This document shows, one piece after another, positions 33,892 to 41,573 of a DNA stretch of 64,000 nt. The position numbers and the translations under genes are program-made. The first letter of the stretch is position 1. Every line of letters starts with the position of its first letter. The DNA is taken from assembly GCA_038729425.1 (NCBI GenBank), contig JAVYSB010000002.1:1-64000 (forward strand), in the 5' to 3' direction. The notes below the pieces were generated by a model. It did not search any database and was not told the DNA's origin. It was given only the letters and a program-made list of their open reading frames with translations. The stretch comes from Thermoplasmataceae archaeon. GTDB lineage: Archaea > Thermoplasmatota > Thermoplasmata > Thermoplasmatales > Thermoplasmataceae.

Positions 33892-34992
33892 ATGGGAAAC
33901 AAACCTTTATCAGCGGTGTTTATTGATTTCGAGAATTTTTACTTTTCCCTCACTAACCTGTACGAAATGACATACAGGGATGCGGGAGAAGTTGTCATCT
34001 CTTTGATTGCAGATGAGCTTGATAAATTGAGTTCGCAAAAGGGGGAATTCATTATAAGACAGGCTTTTGCGGACTGGAGCACATTTCAAGGACCGAAAAA
34101 GGAGCTTCAGAAGATAGGGATCAGGATAATTGACGTTCTTTCGACCGAGTACAAGAACAGCGCGGATATAGAACTGTCTCTGGCGGTCCTGGAGACCGTG
34201 ATTACACGTGACGATATTGACACGATCGTAATTTTCGCTGGTGACAGAGATTATATGCCGGTAGCCCTGAGAGCAAGGGAGCGTGGTAGAAGTTTATATT
34301 TTGTCGGGTTTGAGAAGAGCCTGTCAGGAGACATAAAGTCGCTGGTAGGCAAATCCAATTACTCTTACGTCACTGTAGAAACTACACCAGAAAGCAAGCA
34401 GCACGAGAAAGATACAGACAGTCTAGACAAACTGGAAACAAAGTTTTCAATTGAAGGGCTTACCCCTAATGAAGTTAAAGCTGCAATTGCAGCAGTTCAA
34501 GCCTTTGACCAGTATGAGGTTAGATTTGGGTGCGTGAAGGTCAGTGTATTCCTTGTGGAGGGGTTGGCTAATGCTCTTCCGGAACTAGAGCATTTTCAGA
34601 GAAAACAAGTTTTTGCGTCTCTGGTCGAAAAGGAAGTCATAAAAACTCAGCAGAGAATGGCAGATTATCCGGATGATCTTGGAAATATTATACCCTACAC
34701 GGTATACATTGTCAATGAGGATAGCAGCGTGGTGAAGGCTGTAAGAGATAATATGAAAAGTAGCGATCAGGTTGCCCGTGCTATCCTTGAGAAAGCCGCG
34801 AAGGATGCGGCAGACAACAAAAACTATGTTCTCGGGGCAAACCTTGGAAATGTGCTCAAGAAGCTTGACCCATCGTTTTCCCCTATTAAGTACGGATTCG
34901 GAAATCTTACAGAATTTATAGAGAGATACCCAGATATTCTTGTCTTTGAGGGTAAGTCCGGCGGAGATAAAAAATATAAGTTGACAACCTAA
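33892..34992 (+). CDS. NYN-domain nuclease-like protein with C-terminal LOTUS (OST-HTH) domain
   Basis: The 366-aa protein starts with a NYN (LabA/DUF88, PIN-like) domain. It has VFIDFENFYFS with acidic Asp12 and Glu14, then NSADIELSLAVLE (about 90-102) and VIFAGDRDYMPVA (about 113-125), which supply the acidic cluster expected for a metal-dependent RNase. The last 60 residues (LGANLGNVLKKLDPSFSPIKYGFGNLTEFI) match the LOTUS/OST-HTH fold that binds RNA (G-quadruplex or tRNA-like). A middle segment of about 150 residues is unassigned. The ATG at 33892 has GGAGAT before it. RNA cleavage or RNA-guided defence/regulation is plausible but unproven. Confidence 0.85.
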   Translation: MGNKPLSAVFIDFENFYFSLTNLYEMTYRDAGEVVISLIADELDKLSSQKGEFIIRQAFADWSTFQGPKKELQKIGIRIIDVLSTEYKNSADIELSLAVLETVITRDDIDTIVIFAGDRDYMPVALRARERGRSLYFVGFEKSLSGDIKSLVGKSNYSYVTVETTPESKQHEKDTDSLDKLETKFSIEGLTPNEVKAAIAAVQAFDQYEVRFGCVKVSVFLVEGLANALPELEHFQRKQVFASLVEKEVIKTQQRMADYPDDLGNIIPYTVYIVNEDSSVVKAVRDNMKSSDQVARAILEKAAKDAADNKNYVLGANLGNVLKKLDPSFSPIKYGFGNLTEFIERYPDILVFEGKSGGDKKYKLTT

Positions 34993-35253
34993 GTGAAAAG
35001 TGTAATCTTTTATGTCTATATTGCTATACGACCTGCAAAAATATGAACTTGGATATGACCAGAAGATCGTAACAGTGCGGCGGTCTCCGGGGCATTCACT
35101 TTACGGGCATCCCGTCAGCGTTTATCCAAAAGTGCAACAAATTTCAATCGGACGTTGAAGAGCCAATTTCCAGCATACCAGAAATGATGTAAGCTTGATT
35201 AAGATCAATGTTAATCAATTTATTTCAAGGCCAGACCAGCGTCCATTAAGTTG

Positions 35254-35343
35254 CATATTTATAAAGGGTACTTCTTCTAAAACATTTCTCTGATTTCGTC
35301 CATGCATATATGGGATCTCCCAGGGGACTCGAAAGGCTATTTC
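35254..35343 (+). other. Possible promoter with a broken short reading frame
   Basis: A TATA-like ATTTATAAAGG lies at about 35257-35267, and a short frame follows from about 35302 (MHIWDLPGDSKGYF) that is stopped after 14 codons. With the decayed gene behind it, this could be the old promoter region of a lost gene. Otherwise the 34993-35481 stretch shows nothing recognisable. Confidence 0.25.
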
Positions 35344-35481
35344 TAATTAATTTCAGCCACTCCAAGATGCTGTGATATGTGTTCAAAATAAACCGTTCTT
35401 CTTTATAATATTATTATCAGAGCGTCTGAGCTCTGTGATGGATCGAGTCAGTATCGCCTACCAAAATTTGAGGAAACATTA

Positions 35482-36241
35482 ATGCAAACTGCCGTATGCT
35501 ATTTTATGTTAGATAGTAGAAGTTATTCTATGACTCTAGATAGGCTTAGATTGCTATTGTCTAAGGTAAACCGGAATTCTGACATAAATTCATCCATAAA
35601 ATTAGTTTTAGGAAGAACTCAATCAATTTTTTCCATTCACAAGCTCTTCCCCTAAGCAAAGATGAATTAGAAGAATTCTTGCATTTTAGAGACAATCATT
35701 GCTGGGAAGGTCTAGACGCACAAACCAAAAATCCAGTCGCAGGCCACGGTAATCTTAGACAATAGCCATTTCCTACAACAGATGAGTCAATTCCCATTGA
35801 CAAAAGTCTAGACAAGATTTCTAATGTCAGGGGCTCGGGGCCTGGTATTTTGACTCCTATGCTTAGGATACCTAATGAAAAAGAATACGGGCGTGGGACT
35901 ACAGGACTGCTAAATTTTCTAACGATTTTAATTTGGCTTCAAATAGGCAAAAGAATTTTCGCGAACTGTATGTGGAGGCTAACTCAATATTACATAGTTT
36001 TGCCAAGGATCTTAAATTGGGCCATGGGAGTTCTTTTCAGGATACCATTGATCTCTTGTAGCTTGTTATGTACGTCACGACTGCTGATCAGTGTCATTAG
36101 GTAGATATTTACATTACTATTAACAGAGTTCACGTAGAGGAAACCGCAGAGGTCACAATTGAGGAAATGTATGGTCTTTTTGAGAGGAGAGGCCCAAAAT
36201 CGGATCTGGAGCGGAAGTGTATTGCCGAAAAAGTTTCTTAG
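35482..36241 (+). pseudogene. Decayed protein gene with two frameshifts and three TAG stops
   Basis: Coherent protein sequence can be followed across three frames. Frame A (35482-35642) begins MQTAVCYFMLDSRSYS. Frame B (35643 to about 35914) reads LPLSKDELEEFLHFRDNH then, past a TAG at 35763, SNVRGSGPGILTPMLRIP. Frame C (35915-36241) reads YVEANSILHSFAKDLKLG, with TAGs at 36059 and 36098. A single intact protein of about 250 residues is implied. From memory, the blocks FRDNH-x-WEGL, RG-x-GPGILTPML and ANSIL-x2-FAKDL resemble a domain found next to AAA+/restriction-type genes, but this is weak. The fragment lies in an AT-rich accessory stretch. Confidence 0.6.
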
Positions 36242-36307
36242 CCGAAAGTTCGATTCTGCAACAACACGAGACAAGAAATAGTATCCCACACTTTCCTGAA
36301 CAATAAT

Positions 36308-36317
36308 ACTTAAATAA
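36308..36317 (+). promoter_or_regulatory. TATA box of the AT-rich zinc-finger gene
   Basis: ACTTAAATAA is centred about 27 bases upstream of the TTG at 36340. That is the distance expected between an archaeal TATA box and the first base of a leaderless message, and it supports the TTG as the true start. Confidence 0.45.
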
Positions 36318-36339
36318 CTAAAATAGATTAAATATTTCA

Positions 36340-37137
36340 TTGGACAATATCAGAGATGTACTCCAAGAATTTGTGGAAAATAATCCATTTTATTTAGGAT
36401 TATTTAAAGATAAACTCAAGTTAATAGATAAAAGTAAAAATGCTGTGGTCTATATTAAAAGAGTTGTCAAAGATTCGACATTTTTATTTACAAGGGCTGA
36501 TGGGTCTTTTTTTAGAAATTTACTTCTTGTAAATGACGTAAAGAACATTGAAATTATTGAAAATAACAATAATAGATGGAAAGACTTGATAATAAAAATA
36601 AATAAAAAGAAATTTAAATTGATCTCTTATAGAATAATTTCTTCATTCAACGATGATACAAGATTTAATAAAGATGCCCCCTTCCTACCAATTGATTACA
36701 ATGGTAAGTTTACCGAGAAACCGAAACATTTAGAGGTCCCCATATCAGAAATGGGACAATTTATTGAGGAACGCTGTCGTTTCTGTGGGGGAAATGGAAC
36801 CAAGAAAATTAAAGAAGAAGAATACTACGATGTAGACTACAGGATTCCTGGTGATGAAGATAACAGAATATATAAAAAAACTAAGACTAGGACGGTAGAA
36901 AGAAACGTAACATGTGATGAGTGCAAAGGAAGGGGGAAGTTCCTTCGTTATTTTACCGATCTTGTTCCTCAATATAATTCACAGTCGGATGAATATTACT
37001 TAGAAGTTCAGGAACTGCTCAATAGGTACAAACCGAAAATAGATGCTTTTAATAATTATATAACCCCACTTTATAAAAATCTGATTTATATCAATGATAT
37101 GATCAATAAGATGAGGGCTATAAATACCAGTAATTGA
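36340..37137 (+). CDS. AT-rich orphan gene with a DnaJ-type double cysteine motif
   Basis: The 265-aa protein has no recognised N-terminal domain (about 1-140). Then come two CxxCxGxG units: CRFCGGNG at 146-153 and CDECKGRG at 192-199, separated by 38 mostly charged residues, and a helical tail. Four Cys in this spacing form one zinc site in DnaJ-type zinc fingers and in RNA/protein-binding relatives. There is no J domain. The DNA is far richer in A/T than its neighbours (only 11 G/C in 36541-36600), Lys/Asn/Ile dominate, and the start is TTG, so recent transfer is likely. It lies between a decayed gene and tRNA-Trp. Confidence 0.7.
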   Translation: MDNIRDVLQEFVENNPFYLGLFKDKLKLIDKSKNAVVYIKRVVKDSTFLFTRADGSFFRNLLLVNDVKNIEIIENNNNRWKDLIIKINKKKFKLISYRIISSFNDDTRFNKDAPFLPIDYNGKFTEKPKHLEVPISEMGQFIEERCRFCGGNGTKKIKEEEYYDVDYRIPGDEDNRIYKKTKTRTVERNVTCDECKGRGKFLRYFTDLVPQYNSQSDEYYLEVQELLNRYKPKIDAFNNYITPLYKNLIYINDMINKMRAINTSN

Positions 37138-37656
37138 CTATGCCGGTAATTTCTGTTTTTATTAGATCTCTTTAAATGTTTGGACCTAAAATGAGATCAA
37201 AATGAAATTGTTAGATATACATAGTATTATCTGACTTGTGTCCACCGCAGTCAAGGATCAAGATTTACGGCCTTGAAAGGCAATAGATCATGAGCGAGAT
37301 ACCGGATGGGGAACGGAACTGATAATAGATTTGAAAATCGATCTTGGCATATCACGTAAAAAGGTTTGAGTCAAGGTTTCAATGACCACGAAACCCATAA
37401 GGGCGATCTCTCCGATCCTGAGGATCGTGATGAAAATGTGGCGAGGACATGAGAAAGGTCCAGGTGTACTTGGTTCACAAATAAACAAAACACGTAGAAC
37501 TATATGCACCTTCTCGGCAGTGACGTCCAGAGCAAGATCTATGACCCCCTACGGCAGGTTTTGGGTTCATGATTTTTTTCGAAAATGAGGAAGCAATCTC
37601 TCTATGACCGAAAGGACATACAATTTTGAAAATAATCAAATTGCGTTTGTTACAGG
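37138..37656. other. Gene-free stretch before tRNA-Trp
   Basis: About 520 bases with only short, unconvincing frames on both strands. A small hairpin sequence GATCCTGAGGATC occurs near 37415. The stretch may hold further remnants of the accessory region, but I could not identify any protein family or a copy of the tRNA 3' end that would mark an attachment site. Confidence 0.5.
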
Positions 37657-37797
37657 TGGGCGCACTGGGATTTGAACCCAGATCTACGGGTCTCTTCCCG
37701 GTTCATAGTTCCAGTCACTCATCATAAGATCAGTTGACCCATAGCTAATCACACCCTGACTGGAGCCCGTTAGGATACCTGACTACCCCATGCGCCC
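37657..37797 (-). tRNA. tRNA-Trp (anticodon CCA) with a 68-nt intron
   Basis: Exon 1 is 37760-37797 and exon 2 is 37657-37691 on the minus strand; the intron 37692-37759 sits at the canonical place after G37. The joined tRNA has 73 nt: acceptor GGGCGCA pairs with TGCGCCC, the anticodon arm is ACGGG-CTCCAGA-CCCGT, the T arm TGGGTTCAAATCCCA. The D stem is weak with a G-U pair, as often in tRNA-Trp. CCA is not encoded. Splicing by the endonuclease encoded at 51704-52633 is expected; the bulge-helix-bulge I can draw has one mismatch. The intron itself reads as a box C/D guide RNA. Confidence 0.93.
37703..37752 (-). ncRNA. Box C/D guide RNA inside the tRNA-Trp intron (targets C34 and C39)
   Basis: Reading the intron 5'-3' on the minus strand: box C GTGATTA (one mismatch, 37746-37752), box D' CTGA (37730-37733), box C' ATGATGA (perfect, 37719-37725) and box D ATGA (one mismatch, 37703-37706). 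The guide before D' (CTATGGGT) pairs with exon 2 ACCCGTAG and puts C39 at the fifth base upstream of D'. The guide before D (TGACTGGA) pairs with TCCAGTCA across the exon-intron border and puts C34 at the fifth base upstream of D. Methylation of 34 and 39 by intron guides is known for tRNA-Trp of Haloferax and Pyrococcus. Confidence 0.8.
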
Positions 37798-37865
37798 TAC
37801 ATCTTGTTGGCCTTTCGTGCTCTCTTTAGTCTTCTGATTCTTTTCTTTCGCCATTTCCAACGCAT
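37797..37865 (-). CDS. rpl41e: Ribosomal protein eL41
   Basis: A 22-codon ORF, too small for ordinary gene finders, encodes [18 protein letters not shown] plus four residues. This matches the Trp/Lys/Arg-only pattern of eL41, the smallest ribosomal protein (25 residues in humans, beginning MRAKWRKKRMRRLKRK). It lies on the surface between the subunits. The stop codon TAG (37797-37799) covers the first base of tRNA-Trp. The frame is open 30 codons further upstream to an ATG at about 37955, but the inner ATG fits the family and has GGTAAT just before it. Cotranscription with tRNA-Trp is likely. Confidence 0.85.
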   Translation of the reverse strand: MRWKWRKKRIRRLKRARKANKM

Positions 37866-38104
37866 ATTACCGCGTTTTTTCCAGTCCCTTGAACTTCTCT
37901 TCAATATTTCACCCCAGGCTTGATTCCGAAGAATCGAACATGGTCTAAGCTTCATTTGAAATAAAGCGTGCCTCCATATTGCCTATGATTATTTATAACT
38001 ATTTTTTAAGTCAAACGGTTTCAATAGTAAATCCAGTTTGCACATAATCCATACGACACAACCTGTTCGCCAAAGTTTATTTACCCTGTTATTCTAATTG
38101 GAAC

Positions 38105-38446
38105 GTGAAGGAAGAGGTTGACCAGTACATCAAGAAGTTCCTCAGTACAATGCCATCTGAGGACCTGTATTTCGATGCCATACGTGAAATAATGAAAGAC
38201 ATCATCAAGGAATACATCAAGAAAAAGATCAATGAAAGCGAAGGGCTGAAGAAAGAAATCCAGGAAGTGCTCAGGGAATACTTGGAGGCCAGGCTCAAGG
38301 AGTATGATTCCATGGCCAAGATGGCGAGAGTAACAGCCAAGATAGGCGTGGCAACAGCTCCGCAGTCCATAAAGGATGAAGCAATGACAGATTTCCTTTC
38401 ATCTTTTCAGAAAGAGATCGAAGAGATTATCCGAAGGACACTCTAG
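38105..38446 (+). CDS. Helical protein of unknown function, convergent with DP1 gene
   Basis: The 113-aa protein is almost entirely helical and highly charged (long Lys/Glu runs such as EIMKDIIKEYIKKKINESEG, coiled-coil-like at about 25-68). A slightly hydrophobic stretch around 75-90 (ARVTAKIGVATAPQS) and a last helix follow. I do not recognise the family. Start GTG at 38105, with the stop overlapping the stop of the DP1 gene by a few bases. A partner or regulator role is guesswork. Confidence 0.6.
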   Translation: MKEEVDQYIKKFLSTMPSEDLYFDAIREIMKDIIKEYIKKKINESEGLKKEIQEVLREYLEARLKEYDSMAKMARVTAKIGVATAPQSIKDEAMTDFLSSFQKEIEEIIRRTL

Positions 38447-39852
38447 TCTTCGCCAAATTTTTTCACAATCGTGGTCCTGGAATAAAGATCAAACATCGTC
38501 AGCCTGGATGGGTTGGGGCTGAAATTCATCATTTTCTGGTATTCAGTCTGCGATTGCCACGTGGACGAGTTCACGTACCTTACGCCACGGTAATTGCCGA
38601 GCGCATGGGAATGCACGTGTCCGGTTATGAATATATCCGGGACCTCTTCTATCACGTGGTAGTCAATCGGACTGGGTATTAGTGGTGTTTTACCACCATA
38701 TTTAGGAGCGAGATGCCTTCTCTTTAGGATTTCCTCTATTGCCTTGCCAATCGTCTCGAAATTCGCACCTGGGACAAGCTCAACCATGTCGTTCAGCGAC
38801 ATGCCATGGTATACGAGCACATTTTTTCCCTCCATATGTAGGGTTGTTGGATTTGGAATCAAGTTGACATTTCGGCCGAGCGAGCTTGCTATTTTCTGCG
38901 AGAATACAGGCTGTGGCTCAGCCAGTCTCACGCTATCATGGTTTCCAGGCATAACGAATACCGAGATGTCTTCTGGGATTTCAGAAAGATATTCTCCAAG
39001 TTTGGCGTACTGCTCAAAAGGGTTCATTATTTCAAGGTCATCTTCCTGGGATGGGTAGACGCCTATGCCATCCACCACGTCTCCGCTGAGTATGAGGTAC
39101 TTCAGGTTTGCAGCTTCGCCGGAAGAGCTCTTTATCCAGGAGATCATTCTCCTGAAGTCATCTTTCCTGAATGTCTTGCTTCCCACGTGAATATCTGAAA
39201 GTGAGGCGACATATAGCGGTTCCCTTGAGGTTTCATCAATCATCCTGAATGGGATATCGGGTCTTATGATCTCATTTGCGAAGATTACGGGGTCACCCAT
39301 TCCGTTAGAAAGGTTTCCCACTATACCAATGACTTCATCCTGCAGTATCAGTTCGTCCGCCAGGTTCTTCCCTTTCATAAGGATTACGCTTATACTGTCC
39401 TCCAGGTCCTCCACCACAATTCTCTTGTGGCCATTCCTTGTCCTGTCAACAGATGATACCATTCCTACAAACTTTACTTCGCCTGCAGCCTTCTTAACGC
39501 TCCTTATGTCAGTGGTACCCCTCATAGAGCTGGAGGTGGCAATGATCTTGCTCAACTTGGTGTACTTGCTGACAAAATGGGTCCTGAAATCGTCAACCGA
39601 ACTGTTGACTTTCAGATCGGGTATCGACACCTCAAAGTCAGATGGCGGTGGTTTTATAGCACCAGTCATTATTCTCTTCACAGCTTTCTCATCGACATAT
39701 CCGACGCTAACAATATCTTCTGATATAAGCCTGGGTATTAGATCACCAAGGCTCCTGCTCAGGATCATGTCAAGGGCTTCTGGCGAGACAAGCAGTCCAT
39801 GCTTGGCGAAGTACTCAAGAATTGAAACCCTGTCCTGAAAAAGCAAACCCAA
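38443..39852 (-). CDS. polB: DNA polymerase D small subunit DP1 (PolD exonuclease subunit)
   Basis: The 469-aa protein is the proofreading subunit of the euryarchaeal replicative polymerase PolD. An OB-fold region (about 110-195) precedes the metallophosphatase domain with SDIHVGSKTF (about 215-224), ILSGDVVDGIGVYP, VMPGNHDSVRLAE (about 296-308), YHGMS and TGHVHSHALG (about 430-439). These supply the Mn-binding residues of the 3'-5' exonuclease, and all appear intact. Full length. The large subunit gene DP2 is not in the window. The single gene is read towards the left. Confidence 0.95.
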   Translation of the reverse strand: MGLLFQDRVSILEYFAKHGLLVSPEALDMILSRSLGDLIPRLISEDIVSVGYVDEKAVKRIMTGAIKPPPSDFEVSIPDLKVNSSVDDFRTHFVSKYTKLSKIIATSSSMRGTTDIRSVKKAAGEVKFVGMVSSVDRTRNGHKRIVVEDLEDSISVILMKGKNLADELILQDEVIGIVGNLSNGMGDPVIFANEIIRPDIPFRMIDETSREPLYVASLSDIHVGSKTFRKDDFRRMISWIKSSSGEAANLKYLILSGDVVDGIGVYPSQEDDLEIMNPFEQYAKLGEYLSEIPEDISVFVMPGNHDSVRLAEPQPVFSQKIASSLGRNVNLIPNPTTLHMEGKNVLVYHGMSLNDMVELVPGANFETIGKAIEEILKRRHLAPKYGGKTPLIPSPIDYHVIEEVPDIFITGHVHSHALGNYRGVRYVNSSTWQSQTEYQKMMNFSPNPSRLTMFDLYSRTTIVKKFGED

Positions 39853-39992
39853 TCAGGACATTAACGCCCGCGAATTTAAAAGCGTGTTGATTTGTGTGGA
39901 GCTATTTCACATTTAATATCAAGACTTGGCAAAATACAGCGCAATGACATCAGACCAGCGACAGCGATGAAACAGAAATGTGAAATATACAA

Positions 39993-40895
39993 GTGAGATT
40001 TGCTCCGGTGCTCAAGGCTTCTGACATTATGGGTTTTCTGGCCATGTCTTCCTTCTGGGGGCTGAATTATATAATGGTTAAGATAGCCCTGGGTTATGAA
40101 CCCCCGCTTTTCTTTCTTCTCTTCCGGGTCATGTTCGCAGCTGCCTTCTCCTTGGTTCTCCTCAGGGGCAGATTTGAATTTCCCAAAGATCTTCAGACAA
40201 ACGTGAGGTTGGTCATACTCTCAGCACTGAACATCACCGTATTTATGGGGCTATGGTTCCTTGGTGAAGGCACAGAAACCGCCTCCATATCATCTATCCT
40301 GGTATACACCTACCCCATATTCTCGATCATATTTTCCACCATATTCCTGTCCGAAAAGATTAGGCCCATGACCATCGCCGGTTCCATCTTTGGATTTGCA
40401 GGCATTATTCTGATCTTCGTTGATCAGTTAGCCATAAAACCGGGAATCGGGCTTGTTCTTCTCCTGGCATCGGCGATAAGCTGGGCTGGCGGAACCATAT
40501 TCTACAAGAAATATGTGCACACCACGCATCCCGCAATGGTGAATTCTATGCAGTATCTCTATGCTTTACCTTTCATTCTGATATGGGCTTTTTCAACAGA
40601 GAGCTTCAATGTCAGCGGCATTACCTGGCAGTTCATTCTCATAAGCCTGTACGTCGGCATATTTGGAACCGCAATTGCGTATTTCATATACCTGAGGCTA
40701 TACAGGCAGCATTCGGTGTCCTCAATCTCCTCATATTTCTTCACGGTACCGGCCCTTTCCATACTGTTCAGCTATCTCATTCTCGGGCAGACGGAAACAC
40801 TGTTCACGTACATTGGTTTCGCATCTGTGGCCGCTGGAATATTCCTCACTTCCAGAAGCGAAAATCGTAACGAGGCAGTGGGCAACAACCAGTAA
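39993..40895 (+). CDS. EamA/DMT family transporter
   Basis: The 300-aa membrane protein has ten hydrophobic helices in two EamA repeats (about 12-135 and 145-280). Landmarks are FLAMSSFWGLNYIMVKIALGY at the start, FLGEGTETASISSILVYTYPIF and AIAYFIYLRLYRQHSVSSISSYFFTVPALSILFSYLILGQ near the end. Such transporters export or import metabolites or drugs; the substrate is unknown. Start GTG at 39993. It ends ten bases before the uracil-DNA glycosylase gene; shared transcription is likely but the functions are unrelated. Confidence 0.88.
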   Translation: MRFAPVLKASDIMGFLAMSSFWGLNYIMVKIALGYEPPLFFLLFRVMFAAAFSLVLLRGRFEFPKDLQTNVRLVILSALNITVFMGLWFLGEGTETASISSILVYTYPIFSIIFSTIFLSEKIRPMTIAGSIFGFAGIILIFVDQLAIKPGIGLVLLLASAISWAGGTIFYKKYVHTTHPAMVNSMQYLYALPFILIWAFSTESFNVSGITWQFILISLYVGIFGTAIAYFIYLRLYRQHSVSSISSYFFTVPALSILFSYLILGQTETLFTYIGFASVAAGIFLTSRSENRNEAVGNNQ

Positions 40896-40904
40896 AACTA
40901 TAAT

Positions 40905-41543
40905 ATGGAACGTTTATTTCCATCAATGAAGAGCCTTTCCGAACTTTGCAATGAAATCAAGAATTGCAAAAAATGTGATCTACAGTTTTCGAGGAAATGG
41001 CCAGTATGTGGTCTCGGAGGTTCACAGTCATCCATAATGATCGTTGGCGAAGCTCCAGGGGCAAAAGAAGATGAAATGGGCAAACCGTTTGTGGGTAGGA
41101 GCGGGAAGCTGCTCGATGAAACTCTCATGTCGGCAAAGATACCGAAGATCAAGGTTTATTTGACCAATTCCGTGAGGTGCAGACCGAAGGTTGGTGAAAC
41201 GCCAAAGAGATCTGAGATCAGGGCATGCTCTCAATATCTTGCGGCTGAAATAGAGTCTGTGAGACCAAGGCTCATAGTACCCATGGGAAACTCAGCACTA
41301 AATGCTGTGGGAGAAATTCTGAGAAACAATTTCGGCAAAGTTACTGAGGTTTCAGGAACTATTTACTACTGCAGAAAGTCCTTTATCGTTCCACAGTTTC
41401 ATCCTGCCGCGATCCTCAGGAATCCAAAAAGGAAGGTGAAGTTCACAGAAAACTTCGAGAAAATAGCTCATCTTTCACAGGACTTGGAGATAGACCCGCT
41501 TGATGATGTTGTAAGGAGATATGATGTCAAGATCATATCGTAA
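40905..41543 (+). CDS. Uracil-DNA glycosylase, family 4 ([4Fe-4S])
   Basis: The 212-aa enzyme removes uracil (from cytosine deamination) from DNA, starting base excision repair. Motif 1 VGEAPGAKEDEMGKPFVGRSGKLLDE (about 45-70) is diagnostic for family 4. The cluster Cys residues are CKKC (about 21-24), then SVRCRPK (about 86) and RACSQYL (about 103). The catalytic/recognition motif FHPAAILRNP (about 166-175) is intact. Length is usual. High temperature and acid make such a repair enzyme useful. Start ATG at 40905. Confidence 0.95.
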   Translation: MERLFPSMKSLSELCNEIKNCKKCDLQFSRKWPVCGLGGSQSSIMIVGEAPGAKEDEMGKPFVGRSGKLLDETLMSAKIPKIKVYLTNSVRCRPKVGETPKRSEIRACSQYLAAEIESVRPRLIVPMGNSALNAVGEILRNNFGKVTEVSGTIYYCRKSFIVPQFHPAAILRNPKRKVKFTENFEKIAHLSQDLEIDPLDDVVRRYDVKIIS

Positions 41544-41573
41544 GATGAGTCCGGGATACTATCCTATGCATAC

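Noticed and set aside
35763-36100. Three in-frame TAG codons as possible pyrrolysine or other recoding
   Set aside because: The same gene also needs two frameshifts to be read through, so decay is the simpler explanation; no Pyl genes are seen in the window.
37288-37588. Overlapping 66-73 codon ORFs on both strands, looked at as transposase remnants
   Set aside because: Neither frame shows a transposase or integrase motif and no terminal inverted repeats flank them.
37657-37691. tRNA-Trp 3' end as an attachment site of the AT-rich island
   Set aside because: I could not find a direct repeat of the tRNA end between 33 and 37.6 kb, nor an integrase gene.
37866-37955. 30-codon N-terminal extension of eL41
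   Set aside because: The frame is open, but eL41 proteins begin with the MR-x-KW motif found at the inner ATG; an extension would be unique to this lineage and is not needed.
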